64,000 nt of DNA from Isoetes taiwanensis (GCA_021234155.1 JAJEKV010000008.1:14507410-14571409), one strand, 5' to 3'; shown: positions 45,466 through 57,779, counted from the first letter of the stretch. Notes: generated by a model from the sequence alone, not told the origin. Made by a program: numbers and translations.

Positions 45466-45526
45466 GGGTCCCATAGACCATTTAGTCTCCGTGGACAATA
45501 GAAGTCTATTTATTCATTCATTCATT
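45466..45526 (+). mobile_element. LINE 3'-end-only copy
   Basis: GGGTCCCATAGACCATTTAG and TCTCCGTGGACAATA match the 3' UTR of the tailed LINE family. The tail here is (ATTC)n instead of the pentamer. Confidence 0.75.
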
Positions 45527-45639
45527 AGTTCTAACAATGTTTAGTTTATACATTGTCTAGCTTGAGAATTAGGTTGTCCAACATGGGGTAAAGGGGTAAG
45601 ACTTGCTCATCACATAAGGAAATTATTAAATGTAGATGA

Positions 45640-46955
45640 CATATATCCATGTTAGTATATAACAATATATGGATGCCCTCAACAGTTTTTGTCAAAATAT
45701 TAGTATGCAGATTAACTTGGCAAAATCTAAGGTTCTAGTCTAGAGTCAAATTCAATGTAAGCTGATTGGGGTAGGACCCATACACAATGTTCGTGTGGTG
45801 TGTGCATCATATGTCCAATCAGATGCTGCTAACGTGGCATGATTTAAAAAGTGTTTCCTCCTCCTCCTCCCCTACCTCTTCTTCGCACCAAGAGCACCTC
45901 ACTTCACATATCATGTGGTGCAAACATACAAGTATCTTGGTATAAATGTTATAACCACGATGCATTGTAATACATGTATCCAAAGAAGGATCACTGCAGG
46001 TTGGAAGGATTTATGTGCTATGCAGAATATCTGCCATCAAGCAGACCTATATGCATTGGTCCTATGAGGCACACTTGTTTCGAGTGTTGATTGAGCCAAC
46101 CTTCTCTATGGTAATGTAGGATTGTGCAATATGATTCATGAAAGGACTTGGAACGTGTTCAGAAAGCTTTTTTTGATTCAAACTTTTGAAATTAAGTCCA
46201 CAATCCCCACCTTATTCTCTTGCAAGAGACATGATGTGTTGGAATGGAATGCTACACACTCTATTGTCGAAAGGTTTTCCAAATGCGGGACATGCGACTG
46301 GGCCTTGCATACACAATGGCCATGGGTCCACAATGTTTCAAAGCATGTTGGAAAGAGAAACATGTAGGGTGGCTTTTCAGATGGAATATGCAGGAGCATG
46401 CATGTATACTAGTGAACAATAATGCAGATTTAGATCACTTGAATTACCTAGATGCAAAGATTTTCAGTAAAATGCTAGTGCCTTATAGATGGTTAAAACA
46501 TGATATTACAAAACCAAATTAATCCTACACTACTTTGTGGTCCACAAGGACTTGTTAACATGTCTATATATGAAGGGGCATATATTCACATCATCTCATA
46601 ATAGGATCAAACTCACGGACCACGAGCCACATGAAAGTAGATGTTTTCAAATGGGAATGATTGGAGATAACTATACACCTAATTAGCCATTACATGTTAC
46701 ATGTGCTTCTGTAGATGGATGTAGTGGTACTAGCATCTTATATCGTGGAGGGCTTTTGACCAAATGCCTATGTGTGTTTGATTAAACTATACCTGTATAT
46801 TCGTCAGTAAGTTTAATATTATCAAGCGTTTTCCCTCGAAAATCTTTCGACATAGGTTTTTTAATCATGTGCAGTAATGTGCTTACTACGCTCTGTATTG
46901 AATCCCTGAGATTATTTGGTCTCTGTAGACAACAAAAAACAATTCAATTCATTTT
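45640..46955 (+). mobile_element. Tailed-LINE copy, decayed
   Basis: MQINLAKSKVLV (about 45710) matches the RT motif MRVNLAKTRV of the 60-62 kb copy. YKYLGINVITTMH...RRITAGWKDLCAMQNI (about 45920-46030) is the segment after RT. FKACWKEKHVGWLFRWNMQEHA (about 46330-46400) equals the LKACWKDKQAQWFSRWDVQAY block. A degraded family 3' UTR ends near 46955 (GAAAATCTTTCG, TTTTTTAATC, GGTCTCTGTAGAC). Many frame breaks show an old insertion. Confidence 0.8.
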
Positions 46956-48262
46956 TATGCCAAGCCACAGCTTCTATATTATCTTAAAGAATTTGAAAAG
47001 GGAGAAATGAAGTAATCTTCAATGCAGACATTATTTGGGCCCATGCAGTGTTTATGGTGTTTGTTGGATAAATAAGTTTCTCATAATTCACTTGCTTCTG
47101 CAGAAAAGCTCTTTGTACTTAGTAGGGAGAATCAGGCGACCAAATGAAAAATTTATTGAGATTTAAAAAAGGACATATAATTTGTTGATATGCATAAACT
47201 TCCATAACTTTGAAGGTGATTATGAAATGGATGTCACATCTAAAAGGGAGTTAATCTGCAAGGTTAAAGATGCATATAAAGGCCTTAGTCTTGCTCAAGC
47301 TATTGCTTGTCCATTGCCACTACTGCACTTTGACTATCGCCACTTGAGGACCGAACCTGCTATGATTTTGTTGATTTGTTGGGTCTCATTATAACTATAT
47401 GCTCTTGTAAGCATGTTTAATATCTTGCATAGTTTTCTTAGCTTGAAAAAATTGAACTTCCTTTGAATGTCTTTTGTACCATTTATTATAAACCTTTGAT
47501 AGTGTAAAATTCAAGAGACTATTTGGACAATAAAAAATTACGTTTGTGGTGAATGAAATAGATGTTGTGATCAAGCTGATTGGAAGAAATTGCATTACAA
47601 CTTAATGGTTGGTGGCTGGAACGTTGGCTTTCTGACTGCAAAGCAAGGACACGATTCCATTGCTTGAAGAGATGCATTAGGCCTAAAGTGGTTCATGGCT
47701 CTAGAATTTCGAATTTATGCCTGCAAAATAAGAACGTGATTTCAAAGTTCATTTGAATGTCCCTTGTTGTAAGGATGATCCGCCTAGCTTGAACCTCAAT
47801 GACTTATCGTTACAACATGTTCAACTCAATATCATTTTCCGCAATCAAAGATCATGGATGGCCGTTAACAAATATTGCTGCCAGTTTTGTCACTATGGTA
47901 GTTCCAGATAGAGAATTTGATGCCCTTGCACCCATCTAATGGTCTATCATTGTTATGGTCAATTTGTGAATGCTTCAAAGCAATGTTTGCAAATATACTC
48001 TGAACATTTCAATTTGGAGAAGGAAATCTAGATATGCACTGCATTTATATATTTCATAGAACATGTCATGGGCAAATACCACCTATGCAATTAAGTGTAG
48101 CCATCTCTAGCAAAGTTAAGGATAGGTTGACATTCATTAGAGACAAAATGGCTACCATCTTTGCACAACACAAACATAAAAATATCTAAACTCGTAACAT
48201 ATTATAAGAATATATTATCGTCTGGCCTATGAGAGGCGCACACCACACTGACATTGCTCTAG
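46956..48262. other. Spacer between LINE remnants
   Basis: Short open frames only. NVPCCKDDPPSLNLNDLSLQHVQLNIIF around 47757-47840 (+) is open for about 50 codons but not recognised. No RNA gene is seen. Confidence 0.35.
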
Positions 48263-48425
48263 TTGTGTCCTATTACTGCTAAGGTTTTTCTCTCGAAAAC
48301 CCTTCGGGGCGTGGGCTTTTTAATCCTGACAGTAATACACTTGCTGCTCTCTTTTTGTTTGGGTCCCATAGGCCAATTGGTCTCCGTGGACGATAAAAAA
48401 TTTATTATATTCTATTCTATTCTAT
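48263..48425 (+). mobile_element. LINE 3'-end-only copy with TATTC tail
   Basis: CTAAGGTTTTTCTCTCGAAA, then CCCTTCGGGGCGTGGGCTTT, GGGTCCCATAGGCCAATTGG and TCTCCGTGGACGATAAA, ending TATTCTATTCTATTCTATCC. It matches the 3' UTR of the 62-kb and 23-kb copies. No coding remains. Confidence 0.9.
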
Positions 48426-48647
48426 CCCATAAGCTACAACTCCCCTGAATGTTAAAATTCCACCACCACCACTTAACATACATGCCCTCACGAGGATTAA
48501 AAAACGAGGCCATATAGAGCCCACACTAACATTTCTCTATGGGTCTTGCCCCCAGCCCTCATAAGGACTCAAAACCAAGGCCACACACCCCAGTTGAGCA
48601 AACCAACTAGCCCGCAATTGTTGGTAGGTGGATAGATAGATAGAAGA

Positions 48648-49295
48648 CTAGCAGTTTATCTAATAAGCAAAAACCTTAGTTTTACTTGCCTATCCATTGT
48701 AAATTTACATCTTTGCCCTTAATCAAAAAGCAAAGTCTTAAGAACGTCTTACTTTCTTTTTTACCAACTGCTTTCATTTCATATATTGTTGGGGGCATTC
48801 ATCCATCGTAACAACTTAGAAACAAAACGTATGCCAGCAATGCCAACAACTAGGTGTGTTACCTCAAAACTATCATAGTAACACCACACCAATTGCTTAG
48901 TTACTAAAGAATGTTGTTCATAATCATTTTGCTTTCGAGCAATATTAGTCCCACTAGCATTAGGCAAAAGTTGGTTCAGTAAAACATGGCAATACGAGAT
49001 CTCTCAAGGATGAAAGAGGCTGCATATGATGGATTTTTGCCATTTCTAAGTAGGATTAGGATTGTACTAATTCGTAAGCTAAATATATTATAGCAATTAG
49101 CCACAAAAATTCAAAGGTATCAAATTGCTAGTAAGCTAAAATAAACCATAACAATTAGCTAGAGGAATTCAAAGGTATCAAATACGGACTTTTTAGCGGA
49201 GATAGGTCGCCATGCCGGACTCAAACTTATTAGAATCTAGGGAGCTGCCATTGCTACAACTTGAGAAAGGCAAGCATCCAAGAGGAGAATATTGA
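48648..49295. repeat. 648-bp tandem duplication, copy A
   Basis: Starts GACTAGCAGTTTATCTAATA and ends GAGGAGAATATTGA. It is immediately followed by a near-identical second copy. Non-coding. Confidence 0.95.
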
Positions 49296-49942
49296 GACTA
49301 GCAGTTTATCTAATAAGCAAAAACCTTAGTTTTACTTGCCTATCCATTGTAAATTTACATCTTTGCCCTTAATCAAAAAGCAAAGTCTTAAGAACGTCTT
49401 ACTTTCTTTTTTACCAACTGCTTTCATTTCATATATTGTTGGGGGCATTCATCCATCGTAACAACTTAGAAACAAAACGTATGCCAGCAATGCCAACAAC
49501 TAGGTGTGTTACCTCAAAACTATCATAGTAACACCACACCAATTGCTTAGTTACCAAAGAATGTTGTTCATAATCATTTTGCTCAGAGCAATATTAGTCC
49601 CACTAGCATTAGGCAAAAGTTGGTTCGTAAAAACATGGCAATACGAGATCTCTCAAGGATGAAAGAGGCTGCATATGATGGATTTTTGCCATTTCTAAGT
49701 AGGATTAGGATTGTACTAATTCGTAAGCTAAATATATTATAGCAATTAGCCACAAAAATTCAAAGGTATCAAATTGCTAGTAAGCTAAATAAACCATAAC
49801 AATTAGCTAGAGGAATTCAAAGGTATCAAATACAGACTTTTAGCAGATAGGCTGCCATGCCAGACTCAAACTTATTAGAATCTAGGGAGCTGCCATTGCT
49901 ACAACTTGAGAAAGGCAAGCATCCAAGAGGAGAATATTGAGA
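49296..49942. repeat. 648-bp tandem duplication, copy B
   Basis: About 98 percent identical to copy A by eye. Differences include ACTAAAG/ACCAAAG, TTTCGAGC/TCAGAGC and small indels near the end. Copy B ends 50 bp before the neighbouring gene's stop. Confidence 0.95.
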
Positions 49943-49992
49943 TTCCTAATATATGGTTACAAAGGTGATAATTGCTTCAAGTTTCAAAAAGC

Positions 49993-50851
49993 TTAAGCTG
50001 CTTTAGGTCTTCGTCCATGTCTTGACAGCTGAATGACAATCATTGCAATGAAACAGCCTACCCAAGCTATACGCCCACCGCCTAGGTCTCGGATGACTTT
50101 AACCCAATCCCTTGGCATTGTGGTGAAGCAACATGCAATCATCAAGGTAATGAAGGTTAAGCCTGCCAAAATCTTTGTTACTGGAGCCAATGGAGAACGC
50201 TGCCATCAAATAGTAATGAAATTATTGAACAGACATTTGGAAACCATCAAATTAGTTGCAGTGTGAAGTTAGCATGTTATGCAAATGTTACGCATTTTAG
50301 GAAAAAAACAGAAGGATTCTCTTGCAACCAAAAACAGCTCTAAAAAGAACAAATTTTTTTTTTTTGAAGAGAATGCAAAACCAGGGTATTGATGAGTAAT
50401 AAAAGAAGCACAAAATGCTGATATAGATTTTGAAGGAATTTGACAGAGGAAAGGGACTAATGTTGGCAAGCTTCAACCAATTAATCTTCTTTAAAATCAG
50501 CATATAAAGTTCTTAAAGCTCTCTGAAATAACATGCTGTTTAACTACAGACAATGAGTACAAAGCAAAGGAAAATTAAAAGATTTAGGTCTACCTTTGGT
50601 TCTCCATCTAGACGTATGATAGAATCTGGTTTGCCAGAATAAGGGACCAATGAGAGTCCATTTCTAGAATTGTAGAACAAGCGCTGACCTCTTCCAGTTC
50701 CCATTGAGAATGCATAAATTGCGCGCAAATTGTAATCAGTCATTAGCTGCTCTAGGTCTAATCTATTGTTATCCCATCCTCTTAATGGCAGTTTTAAGAC
50801 ATGCACTGGTCCCTTTCCTTCAATGTAAAGTTCTACATCCACTTCTGCCAT
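49993..50851 (-). CDS. Small two-exon membrane protein, unknown function
   Basis: Exon 1 runs 50851-50594 (ATG 50851, MAEVDVELYIEGKGPVHVLK; donor GTAGAC). Exon 2 runs 50199-49993 after a GGCAG acceptor and starts RSPLAPVTKILAGL. Together they give 154 residues. The N-terminal 100 residues are soluble with a beta-rich character (LRAIYAFSMGTGRGQRLFYN, GLSLVPYSG, IIRLDGEPK). Two hydrophobic segments follow, ILAGLTFITLMIACCF (about residues 96-113) and AWVGCFIAMIVIQL (about 131-145), with a basic C-terminal tail SRHGRRPKAA. The splice joins whole codons. I take it for a conserved plant protein of unknown role, probably an endomembrane or organelle protein; I cannot name a family. The frame is also open upstream of ATG 50851, so a longer N terminus is possible but less likely. 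Confidence 0.75.
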
Positions 50852-51146
50852 GCTAATCTCAAAAGAGATGCTCCTTTTGCTGGATTTGTCGCACAATCCC
50901 GGATCAGTATGTAAATGTTCTGAAATTCTTATCAACGAGACCAGAAACTATTGCAATGGTCCAAACCACGAGACATTATGAAGAAGAAGCTTACTTGATG
51001 CGTCAAGCGGAACAGAGTCTCTCCGCCAAGAATAAAATAGAAACCTCCGCTAGGAAGAAAGGAATGAAGCCCGAGAAAGAAACCATTTCAGTTGGTTTGC
51101 GTATAATCATTCATGTATAATAATTTATAACATAAAAATATAATCC

Positions 51147-51219
51147 GCTCCCGTGGCCTAACGGATAAGGCATCTGACTTCTAATCAGGAGATTGTGGGT
51201 TCGAGTCCCACCGGGAGTG
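51147..51219 (+). tRNA. tRNA-Arg (anticodon UCU)
   Basis: 73 nt. Acceptor stem GCTCCCG/CGGGAGT with a G1-U72 pair, D arm TGGCCTAACGGATAAGGCA (A box), anticodon arm TCTGA-CTTCTAA-TCAGG with TCT, and T arm GTGGG-TTCGAGT-CCCAC (B box GGTTCGAGTCC). No intron and no encoded CCA. AT-rich sequence upstream and a T-run downstream fit RNA polymerase III. Confidence 0.97.
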
Positions 51220-51221
51220 TC

Positions 51222-51229
51222 TTTTTTTT
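51222..51229 (+). terminator. RNA polymerase III terminator
   Basis: A run of eight T three bases after the tRNA discriminator base. Confidence 0.9.
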
Positions 51230-51514
51230 CCTCGCGTTTTGCAACATTGTACAACATGTATATTATTCTAGTTTACAAAATCGTGCTGTGTTTTACAAAA
51301 ACTATGCTTGTGAAAAGTATGTTATTGTAGTCCACAAAAATACATTATACTGTATTTTACAAAAGATGGTATTTAATGCTTCCGAATCTTTGAAGAATTC
51401 GTAATTTCTTAAACATTCGAAAATACCCCTTCGTATATTTTGTCCATGCTCGACATTTCGCCATAGCCCAGACCTAATGCTGCATCGAAGGTGAAGGAAC
51501 GAGGATCTCCGGCG

Positions 51515-54195
51515 ATGGCGGATTCCGGTGGGGCATCGTTGGGTATGAGGAAGGTTGCAGCGGCACTCGTCGAGGAGGCTAGACAACAGCCGGATCCAGC
51601 AGTTAAACTTGGAGCTTTGCAGCGTCTACGCGAACTCGCCCTTCGTCGTGATCCTGGCTTGGTTCCCGAAGTTGTTTCCCGCCTTCCAGAGCTTAGGGCT
51701 CAACCTGTCAGCTCCGTTCGTAATTTCTTGGCAGAGTACGTATTCTCCCGTATCCTTTGCAAGGCTTATGTCTTCTCCCACAATGCAAGAATGACCTTAT
51801 TTTGGACGTAGATCATATAACTCAATGTTTGATTCTATATGTATCATTTGCAGTTTCGACTGGTTTGCTTGTCATACCAAAAAGATTCAATCATGTCTAT
51901 GCAAATTGTATTAAATGACGTACATATGTTTGACTCAGGTCATAAATCAAAGTATTACTAAGTTCTATCTAATTTGAAATTGTTCATGGGAGTAGAATTA
52001 TTGAAGAAATTGGACTGAAGGACACCGAACAAGTTCCGCGGATGATGCCAGTGCTTGTTGCCCTGGTACAAGATGAGACTCCTGCAGTCGCCCGACGGGC
52101 TGTCGCAGCTGGGACAATATTAAGCAAGTCCATGTTCGAACAACTTGATTCCAAGGTATGTTTGGTATAATATGATATCTATTGTTTGGAATATGCTATC
52201 TGGACAGTCTAATTTTTGAGTTGAATTGCTCTTCTGAATTACCAAACGTCACAGAGTGGACAGACAGCTGATGGAAGTGGATCTTCTAAGAAGTATTTGC
52301 AAAATATCTTCTCTATTGTGAAAAAGTTCAAGGAGAGTATTTGTTCATCTGCACTTCAGGCAAGCCTCAAATCCATCAATGCTTTGAGAGATACTTCTTT
52401 ATTATTTTGTTTGCTTTATTGATTATAGATCTTCATTCTGCAGTGTCAAAATATTGGAGTACGGATGAATGCTTTAAAGTTTATTGAGACAATAATTTTG
52501 CTCTTTACATCTGCATCCTTGCAAAGCTCTATTACTGACTCTGGTAGGTTTCTTGCATATTCCTTTTGTCTTTGTTCTTCATTAACTTGAGATTATGTCC
52601 AATAATGCAGGAAGTTCAAGGTTCGCTTTTGCTGACCGGAATGGTTTTCTACAACCAAATTTGGAAGTTGCAGTTTTTGAGGATGAAGCTAAGACTTATC
52701 TTGGGCTTTTGCTAGATCTTCTGTGTGAAAGTAATGCTGCGACGCTCCCTACGCCTGTTGCCCTCGTTGCTATTGGCAGGTAGTTTGTAATTACTTTATG
52801 TTTTACTTGTTTTTCTTCTATAATTATTCTTATAAGTTATGTTGGCAGTTTGACAGCAATTGCAAAACAAAGGCCATCCTTATGTGGAAGGATTATACCC
52901 ACTTTATTAGCTCTTGGACCCAAATGTGAATGGCTGCGGGAAGCACACGTTCCCAGTGTTTCTCATGCACTAAAAACTGCATATCTGCAACTTCTACGTG
53001 TATCTTATGCGGACGAAGGACAGGTTGATATTGTTTAGAAGTGTGCAGCTTGATGGTTGATGAAATTTTGATATAAATCATTGTAACAGTAGAATTGCCA
53101 TTGTTTCACATCATGGTTAATATGTCAATAGTATGTTCTGTGTAAATGATGGTCGATCACCTTCTGCAGCTACGGGAGCAGCTGATAGATGTGTTGCGGC
53201 TGATGGGTGCTGGCGATGTGGCAAGACGCGTGGACCGAGCTGTCCGGAAATGGCAGGCCCCACGTGATGCCCGTGTCAAGGTACCTGTTTACAGGTTCTT
53301 GTAGCAACATGGCATAGGAGTACAGATAGGAACATGAAATTTGTTACTATTTCCATCTTTTGTGCCTCAATAATAGGCAAGTAGGTTAACACATCCATAA
53401 TTCATGCAGAGTTCAGGAATTGTTGCCGATGGGACTCTTAAAAGGAAAGAACATGAACTTATGGGGGATGGAAATCGTGAAGCAAAGCGGTTGAAAAATG
53501 CTTTGCAAGACAGGTCATTGCAAAAGTTGGAGAATGGAGCAAATGCTGGTAACACATCTGAGGAACTGAGCAAATCACCTGGTCCTTTACTTGATCCCGA
53601 CATGCCAACGAACAAGCAAGATGGTTCTTCAGACCTTGTAATGAATAATGATCAAGGCTTTGGAGATGCTGATGACAACAGCATTTTAGATCCCACAGTA
53701 ACAAACACACCAGAAGACTCATCAAGCGAAGAGGTGGTAAGTGGGGAGCAAGAGAAGCAAAATAATGAGTGTGTCACCAGTAACCAACATTTGCAGTTGG
53801 GAGGTAATTCAAATCACCAAGGAATTGAGTTGAAAGGGGATATGATTGTTGGTGGCTACATGGCTGGAAACAGTAGTATTTCGCCACTTGAGCAGCTTAT
53901 CGGGATGATTGGAGCTTTAGTTGTGCAAGGAGAAAAGGCCGCTACGTCTATTGAGCTTTTAATTAACAGCCTCTCTGCTGATATGCTTGCTGATGTTGTA
54001 ATCACAAACATGCAAAACCTACCAGCTAGTGCACCCGACTTTGCTGGGGAGAAGGTAAGCCCAGGGCAAGCTCTAAGTTCAGCGGGTGTAAATTTTGCGA
54101 ATCCACAATCGGAGCAAGGTCAATGTGCTTATAAAGAGGAACTAACACCACAATCAGAGCAGTGTACTCTGCAACACACCACTAATCTACCTAAT
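51515..54195 (+). CDS. Symplekin (pre-mRNA 3'-end processing scaffold), first eight exons, 3' partial
   Basis: ATG 51515 starts MADSGGASLGMRKVAAALVE. Exons: 51515-51735, 51996-52155, 52255-52359, 52444-52543, 52611-52779, 52849-53023, 53170-53280 and 53410-54195. All join in frame, for 609 residues so far. Exons 1-7 form helical HEAT-like repeats of the symplekin/PTA1 N-terminal domain (VRNFLAE-IIEEIGL, DETPAVARRAVAAGTILSKS, GVRMNALKFIETIILLF, LTAIAKQRPSLCGRIIPTLLAL). Exon 8 is a long acidic, Asn/Ser-rich linker and then ATSIELLINSLSADMLADVVITNMQNLP, a plant symplekin hallmark. Symplekin scaffolds the cleavage/polyadenylation complex in the nucleus. The frame meets a stop 7 bp past a canonical AAT|GTAAGT donor, and the C-terminal symplekin domain is missing, so the gene should continue beyond the window through a very large intron. 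The intron after exon 3 begins with GC. Confidence 0.92.
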
Positions 54196-56432
54196 GTAAG
54201 TTAAAGTTCTTCTACGGCACAGATATGAAAGATCTTATGTAGGATTTTGGCTTTACTCTTTATACATGAAGATGCAGCTCCATATCAATCCTTTACCTTG
54301 GACATAAGAAGATTGTTTGTATAGAACAGCTGCTATAAATGCTACCTTTGCCAAATAAGAATTTTGTTTGAAGCCTTTCGAACGCTCATAAACACTGAAA
54401 CTCACCCAATGCTAGGCACAGGCTTGTCTCCATGCTGAACTTTATTGTTTGTCTATGTTGTCAGGATGCATCCTTCTTTTTTTTCCTGCAAGGTCGTCAT
54501 TCATCAGTTTCTCAATATGCTAAGAATAGTATTGAAATATGATCTTATGAATATACTTATATTAGAGCTAATGGATATTTTTAGGAAGTAGATGTGTGCA
54601 GCACTAAGTCTCTGCCCTTGGTTATAAGTAAATATCAGGTTCATTAATGCCTGTTGTATACATATGTTAGTCATAATTGTAAGAACCAGAGGCCAACACT
54701 ACACTGGCAAACACAGTTTCTGGAGAGACGAGCATTATAATATAGAAGGTACAGTACAGGAGCCTTGTTACTAACATATATCTTGCCATTGATCTGATAT
54801 TATTACCAGTAGTTGCAGGAGTTGCCTATTCTATAATTACAGCAGAGGTAAGTGCAGCTTAGTGTAACCAAATTGGCTTGCAGCAAACCACGATTGATGT
54901 CCAATAACAAGGTACATATCTAAACTCTCTGATGGATTTCTTTAACATAAAAACTATTATCTTGTTAATTATTAATGCAATATATTATAATACACTTGGT
55001 ATAAGGTTTCTTTATTTGAATATTTAATGTCTGTCAGCATTCATCAAAAGCATCCTCTTGTTAAAGTTTGTGACAGGCTTATTTATGTCTGATATAGCGT
55101 TAAGTCAGCATATAGTAATGTCAAGTACACGCCAGGGAAATCAAGGTGATTCTCTCTTGTATCCATAAGTTCCTTGTACCAGAAGGGAAAAGGATGCCAA
55201 ACTCTATTGTTAAACATAAGTTGTCAATTATATCTAGAAAACATGTTTTAATTTTTGTTTTTGGTGTTGCTCCATTATATGGGCAGTCAAGAATCTTCCG
55301 TTGTGTGTGAAGACTCTTCATCTGCAAGTTTAATTGGGAAGATTTTTTGCAGACGAGTACAATGCTTTATTCATCATTCTTGTTATAACTTTGGGACTCA
55401 GTTCGATGATACCAATTGTGGCTCAAGAGTAGTCTCCTTATTGGGGGTTGAAAATAATCTTGGGTTGTGCACCAAGTTATGGTTTGCAACAGGCCTTACC
55501 TTCCTTTAGGAAGGGCGACATGAATGTGGCCATTTAATAGCGTGCCAAAAGTAATGGCCCGAATGAAAAAACGTAAGACATAAATATGGGGTAGACCAGA
55601 TTTTGCTGTGAACTTTGTCTCTCTGTTTTTAACTGTCAATTTGCTTCATTATAAGATTGTCTATAGCAAATCTCAGGTGTTTTTTTTTGCTGGAAGCTGA
55701 GGTTTTCTGCAGTGATTTGCAGTTTTTGCCGAAACCAGGGTTCTAAATATATGACCAGAATTTTGACACAGTAATCATAGCAATCAGATTTACAAAATTC
55801 AATCAGAGAATTTAATTTCAATTAAATTTTATCAGCTGTTGTCACAAGAAGTTTTAAATGACAAATTAAAATCTGAAAACTTTCCTCTATTCTAGCCCAT
55901 GTACCCATCTAGTGTTTGCTTTTACCTTTATTAGATTATGTAGGAAAAAATCTCTACTTGTTTCTAATTTGATCGGTTTTTTGATCTGTTTATATCCATC
56001 AATGAGATTAGGGGAGTCACTGCAGTAAAATGGATCAATTTTTTGTCTCAATGACAACCATTGAGTGAAGAGCGTAAAAAAAGTGGCTTCAACCTTGGTC
56101 ATTCAAGCTTGATCCACAACACAATAAAGTATCTGAATAATTAATCAATCAAAATTATATAAATATTCTAGGCAAGGTGCCGTTTGCACTATAGCACTAT
56201 TTTGTGATATTTTGTGTTTTTGCACAGAGAGAATAATACTCTTTGCAATTAATTCCTTGGCCAAGGCACAATCACGGGGTCGGCTGATAAGCGAAGGCAC
56301 AATCGTCGGGCCGCTATAGTTAACTCCTACATTTTGGCGCTACCCACCATAGCCGCAACTCGCCACATTCAAACCAGGCTTGCCAAGGAGCTGCTTTAAC
56401 AACTAAAAAAAAAAACAAGGGAAGGTTTTAAA
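54196..56432 (+). other. Start of the very large symplekin intron; no exon found
   Basis: AT-rich and stop-rich on both strands. The open frame 55255-55509 (+) has no recognised domain and does not resemble symplekin. Nothing else is seen. Confidence 0.5.
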
Positions 56433-56469
56433 ATGCCCTTATTGTTTGGAGTATTTGCAAAAGTGCTCC

Positions 56470-56750
56470 ACTATTTTCAAAAATTGCAATTTTGCAACAT
56501 GGGCAACGAACTGTATTTTGGTGTCTGCGGGAGACCTAAAATTGCCCCAACGAATTGCAAACGGGGTCTGCGAGAGACCAAAAATTGCCAGCAAATGGGC
56601 AATGAGTTGTTGCCAAATAAATTTGGGTTTCCATGTGAGACCAAAATCGCCCACAAACAGCCAAGAATTGTGACACAAACTGTTCTCAAACAATTTTGGG
56701 TCTGTTGTGAGACCACAATCTTCCACAAATATCCCATTATAATGTTGTAT
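56470..56750. repeat. Degenerate tandem repeat with GAGACC(A)AAAATTGCC units
   Basis: Units of roughly 60-70 bp, such as TGCGGGAGACCTAAAATTGC, TGCGAGAGACCAAAAATTGC, GTGAGACCAAAATCGCCCAC and GTTGTGAGACCACAATC, recur across this stretch. Confidence 0.7.
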
Positions 56751-56814
56751 ATTGATGCTAGTGAATAGGCACTTATTCAGAAGTAACAAAGGATAGTGTA
56801 ATTATGAACATGTA

Positions 56815-57027
56815 AAGGACGGCTGGGTCCAATCCGGCCGTCCACACCAATCAAAACATGACACGTGGCAAACTTTCTAAGTCTGAAAGCGCGCAATAAT
56901 TTTACTTGAGTTCCCACTTTTTTTACTCAACGTTCTGTTGTTTTTTACTTCACGCGCTTTTTTTTTTTTTTACCATCTTGTTATTTTCCACGTGTACGGT
57001 ATGGATTGGGCCCAGTAGACCTTTTTT
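56815..57027. mobile_element. MITE-like element with terminal inverted repeats
   Basis: CTGGGTCCAATCC..CCGTCCAC near 56822 pairs with the reverse complement of GTAC..GGATTGGGCCCAG near 56995-57017, an imperfect inverted repeat of about 30 bp around some 140 bp. No coding. It lies within a block that is missing from a related copy at 57411-57545. Confidence 0.6.
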
Positions 57028-57105
57028 AGGGCAAAGGCCCCGGTTTTTTCCCGAAAGCGGGCCGATGTCGCTTTCCCAGGTAAAACGTGCCGGGGCCTTT
57101 CCCTT
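57028..57105. repeat. 78-bp foldback with 16-bp arms
   Basis: AGGGCAAAGGCCCCGG at 57028-57043 and CCGGGGCCTTTCCCTT at 57090-57105 are inverted repeats with one mismatch in the inner positions. The loop is GC-rich (CCCGAAAGCGGGC forms an inner hairpin). Confidence 0.8.
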
Positions 57106-57779
57106 ATACAAAATCTCCGTAGGAACAATTAAATTTCAACCAAGAAACACAGGCATGTAGTTACAAACAAGTTCCCAAATGTTTGCCCAAAAATGACATA
57201 TTCTTACATCTCATAATTGACATTTTGAGTCACCACTTGAGCTGCCTCAACAAGGTTTAGAAAATCTTTCTCATATGCCCGTACAATAGCATCCCATTCG
57301 CCCTATTATAATATGATTAAAGTCAGGTTTATACTTGAGCTATTTTTGCATTAGCTTACATTTTCCAAGCTTTTTAGACTGCTGGCTTAGAAGTTAAAAA
57401 GAGAAAATGGGAGACCACAATCTTCCATAAACCTCCCACTATTGATGATAGTGAATAGGCGCTTACTTAGAACTAACAAGGGATAGCGCCATTATGAACA
57501 CAGAATCTCCATAAGGAGAATTAAAATTCAACCAAGAAACTCCATGATAAATCTGAAAACCATATTTTCAAGGTTTCCATGACAAATCTAAAAATCAGAT
57601 TTCAAGCTCAGTTAGAATCTGCACATCTAGTTTAACAAATCTGAAAGTCATATTTCAAGGGCTATTAGAACTTGCACATCTAATTTAAACATCTTGTGCA
57701 TTATCTTTTTGCATCCAATATATTTCATATATTTCAAGCAGGAAGCCAACAATTAAGTACGAAAAAGCAAGGGCATACC

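Noticed and set aside
54196-55509. Open frame 55255-55509 as a further symplekin exon
   Set aside because: No similarity to the symplekin C-terminal domain and no convincing acceptor in phase.
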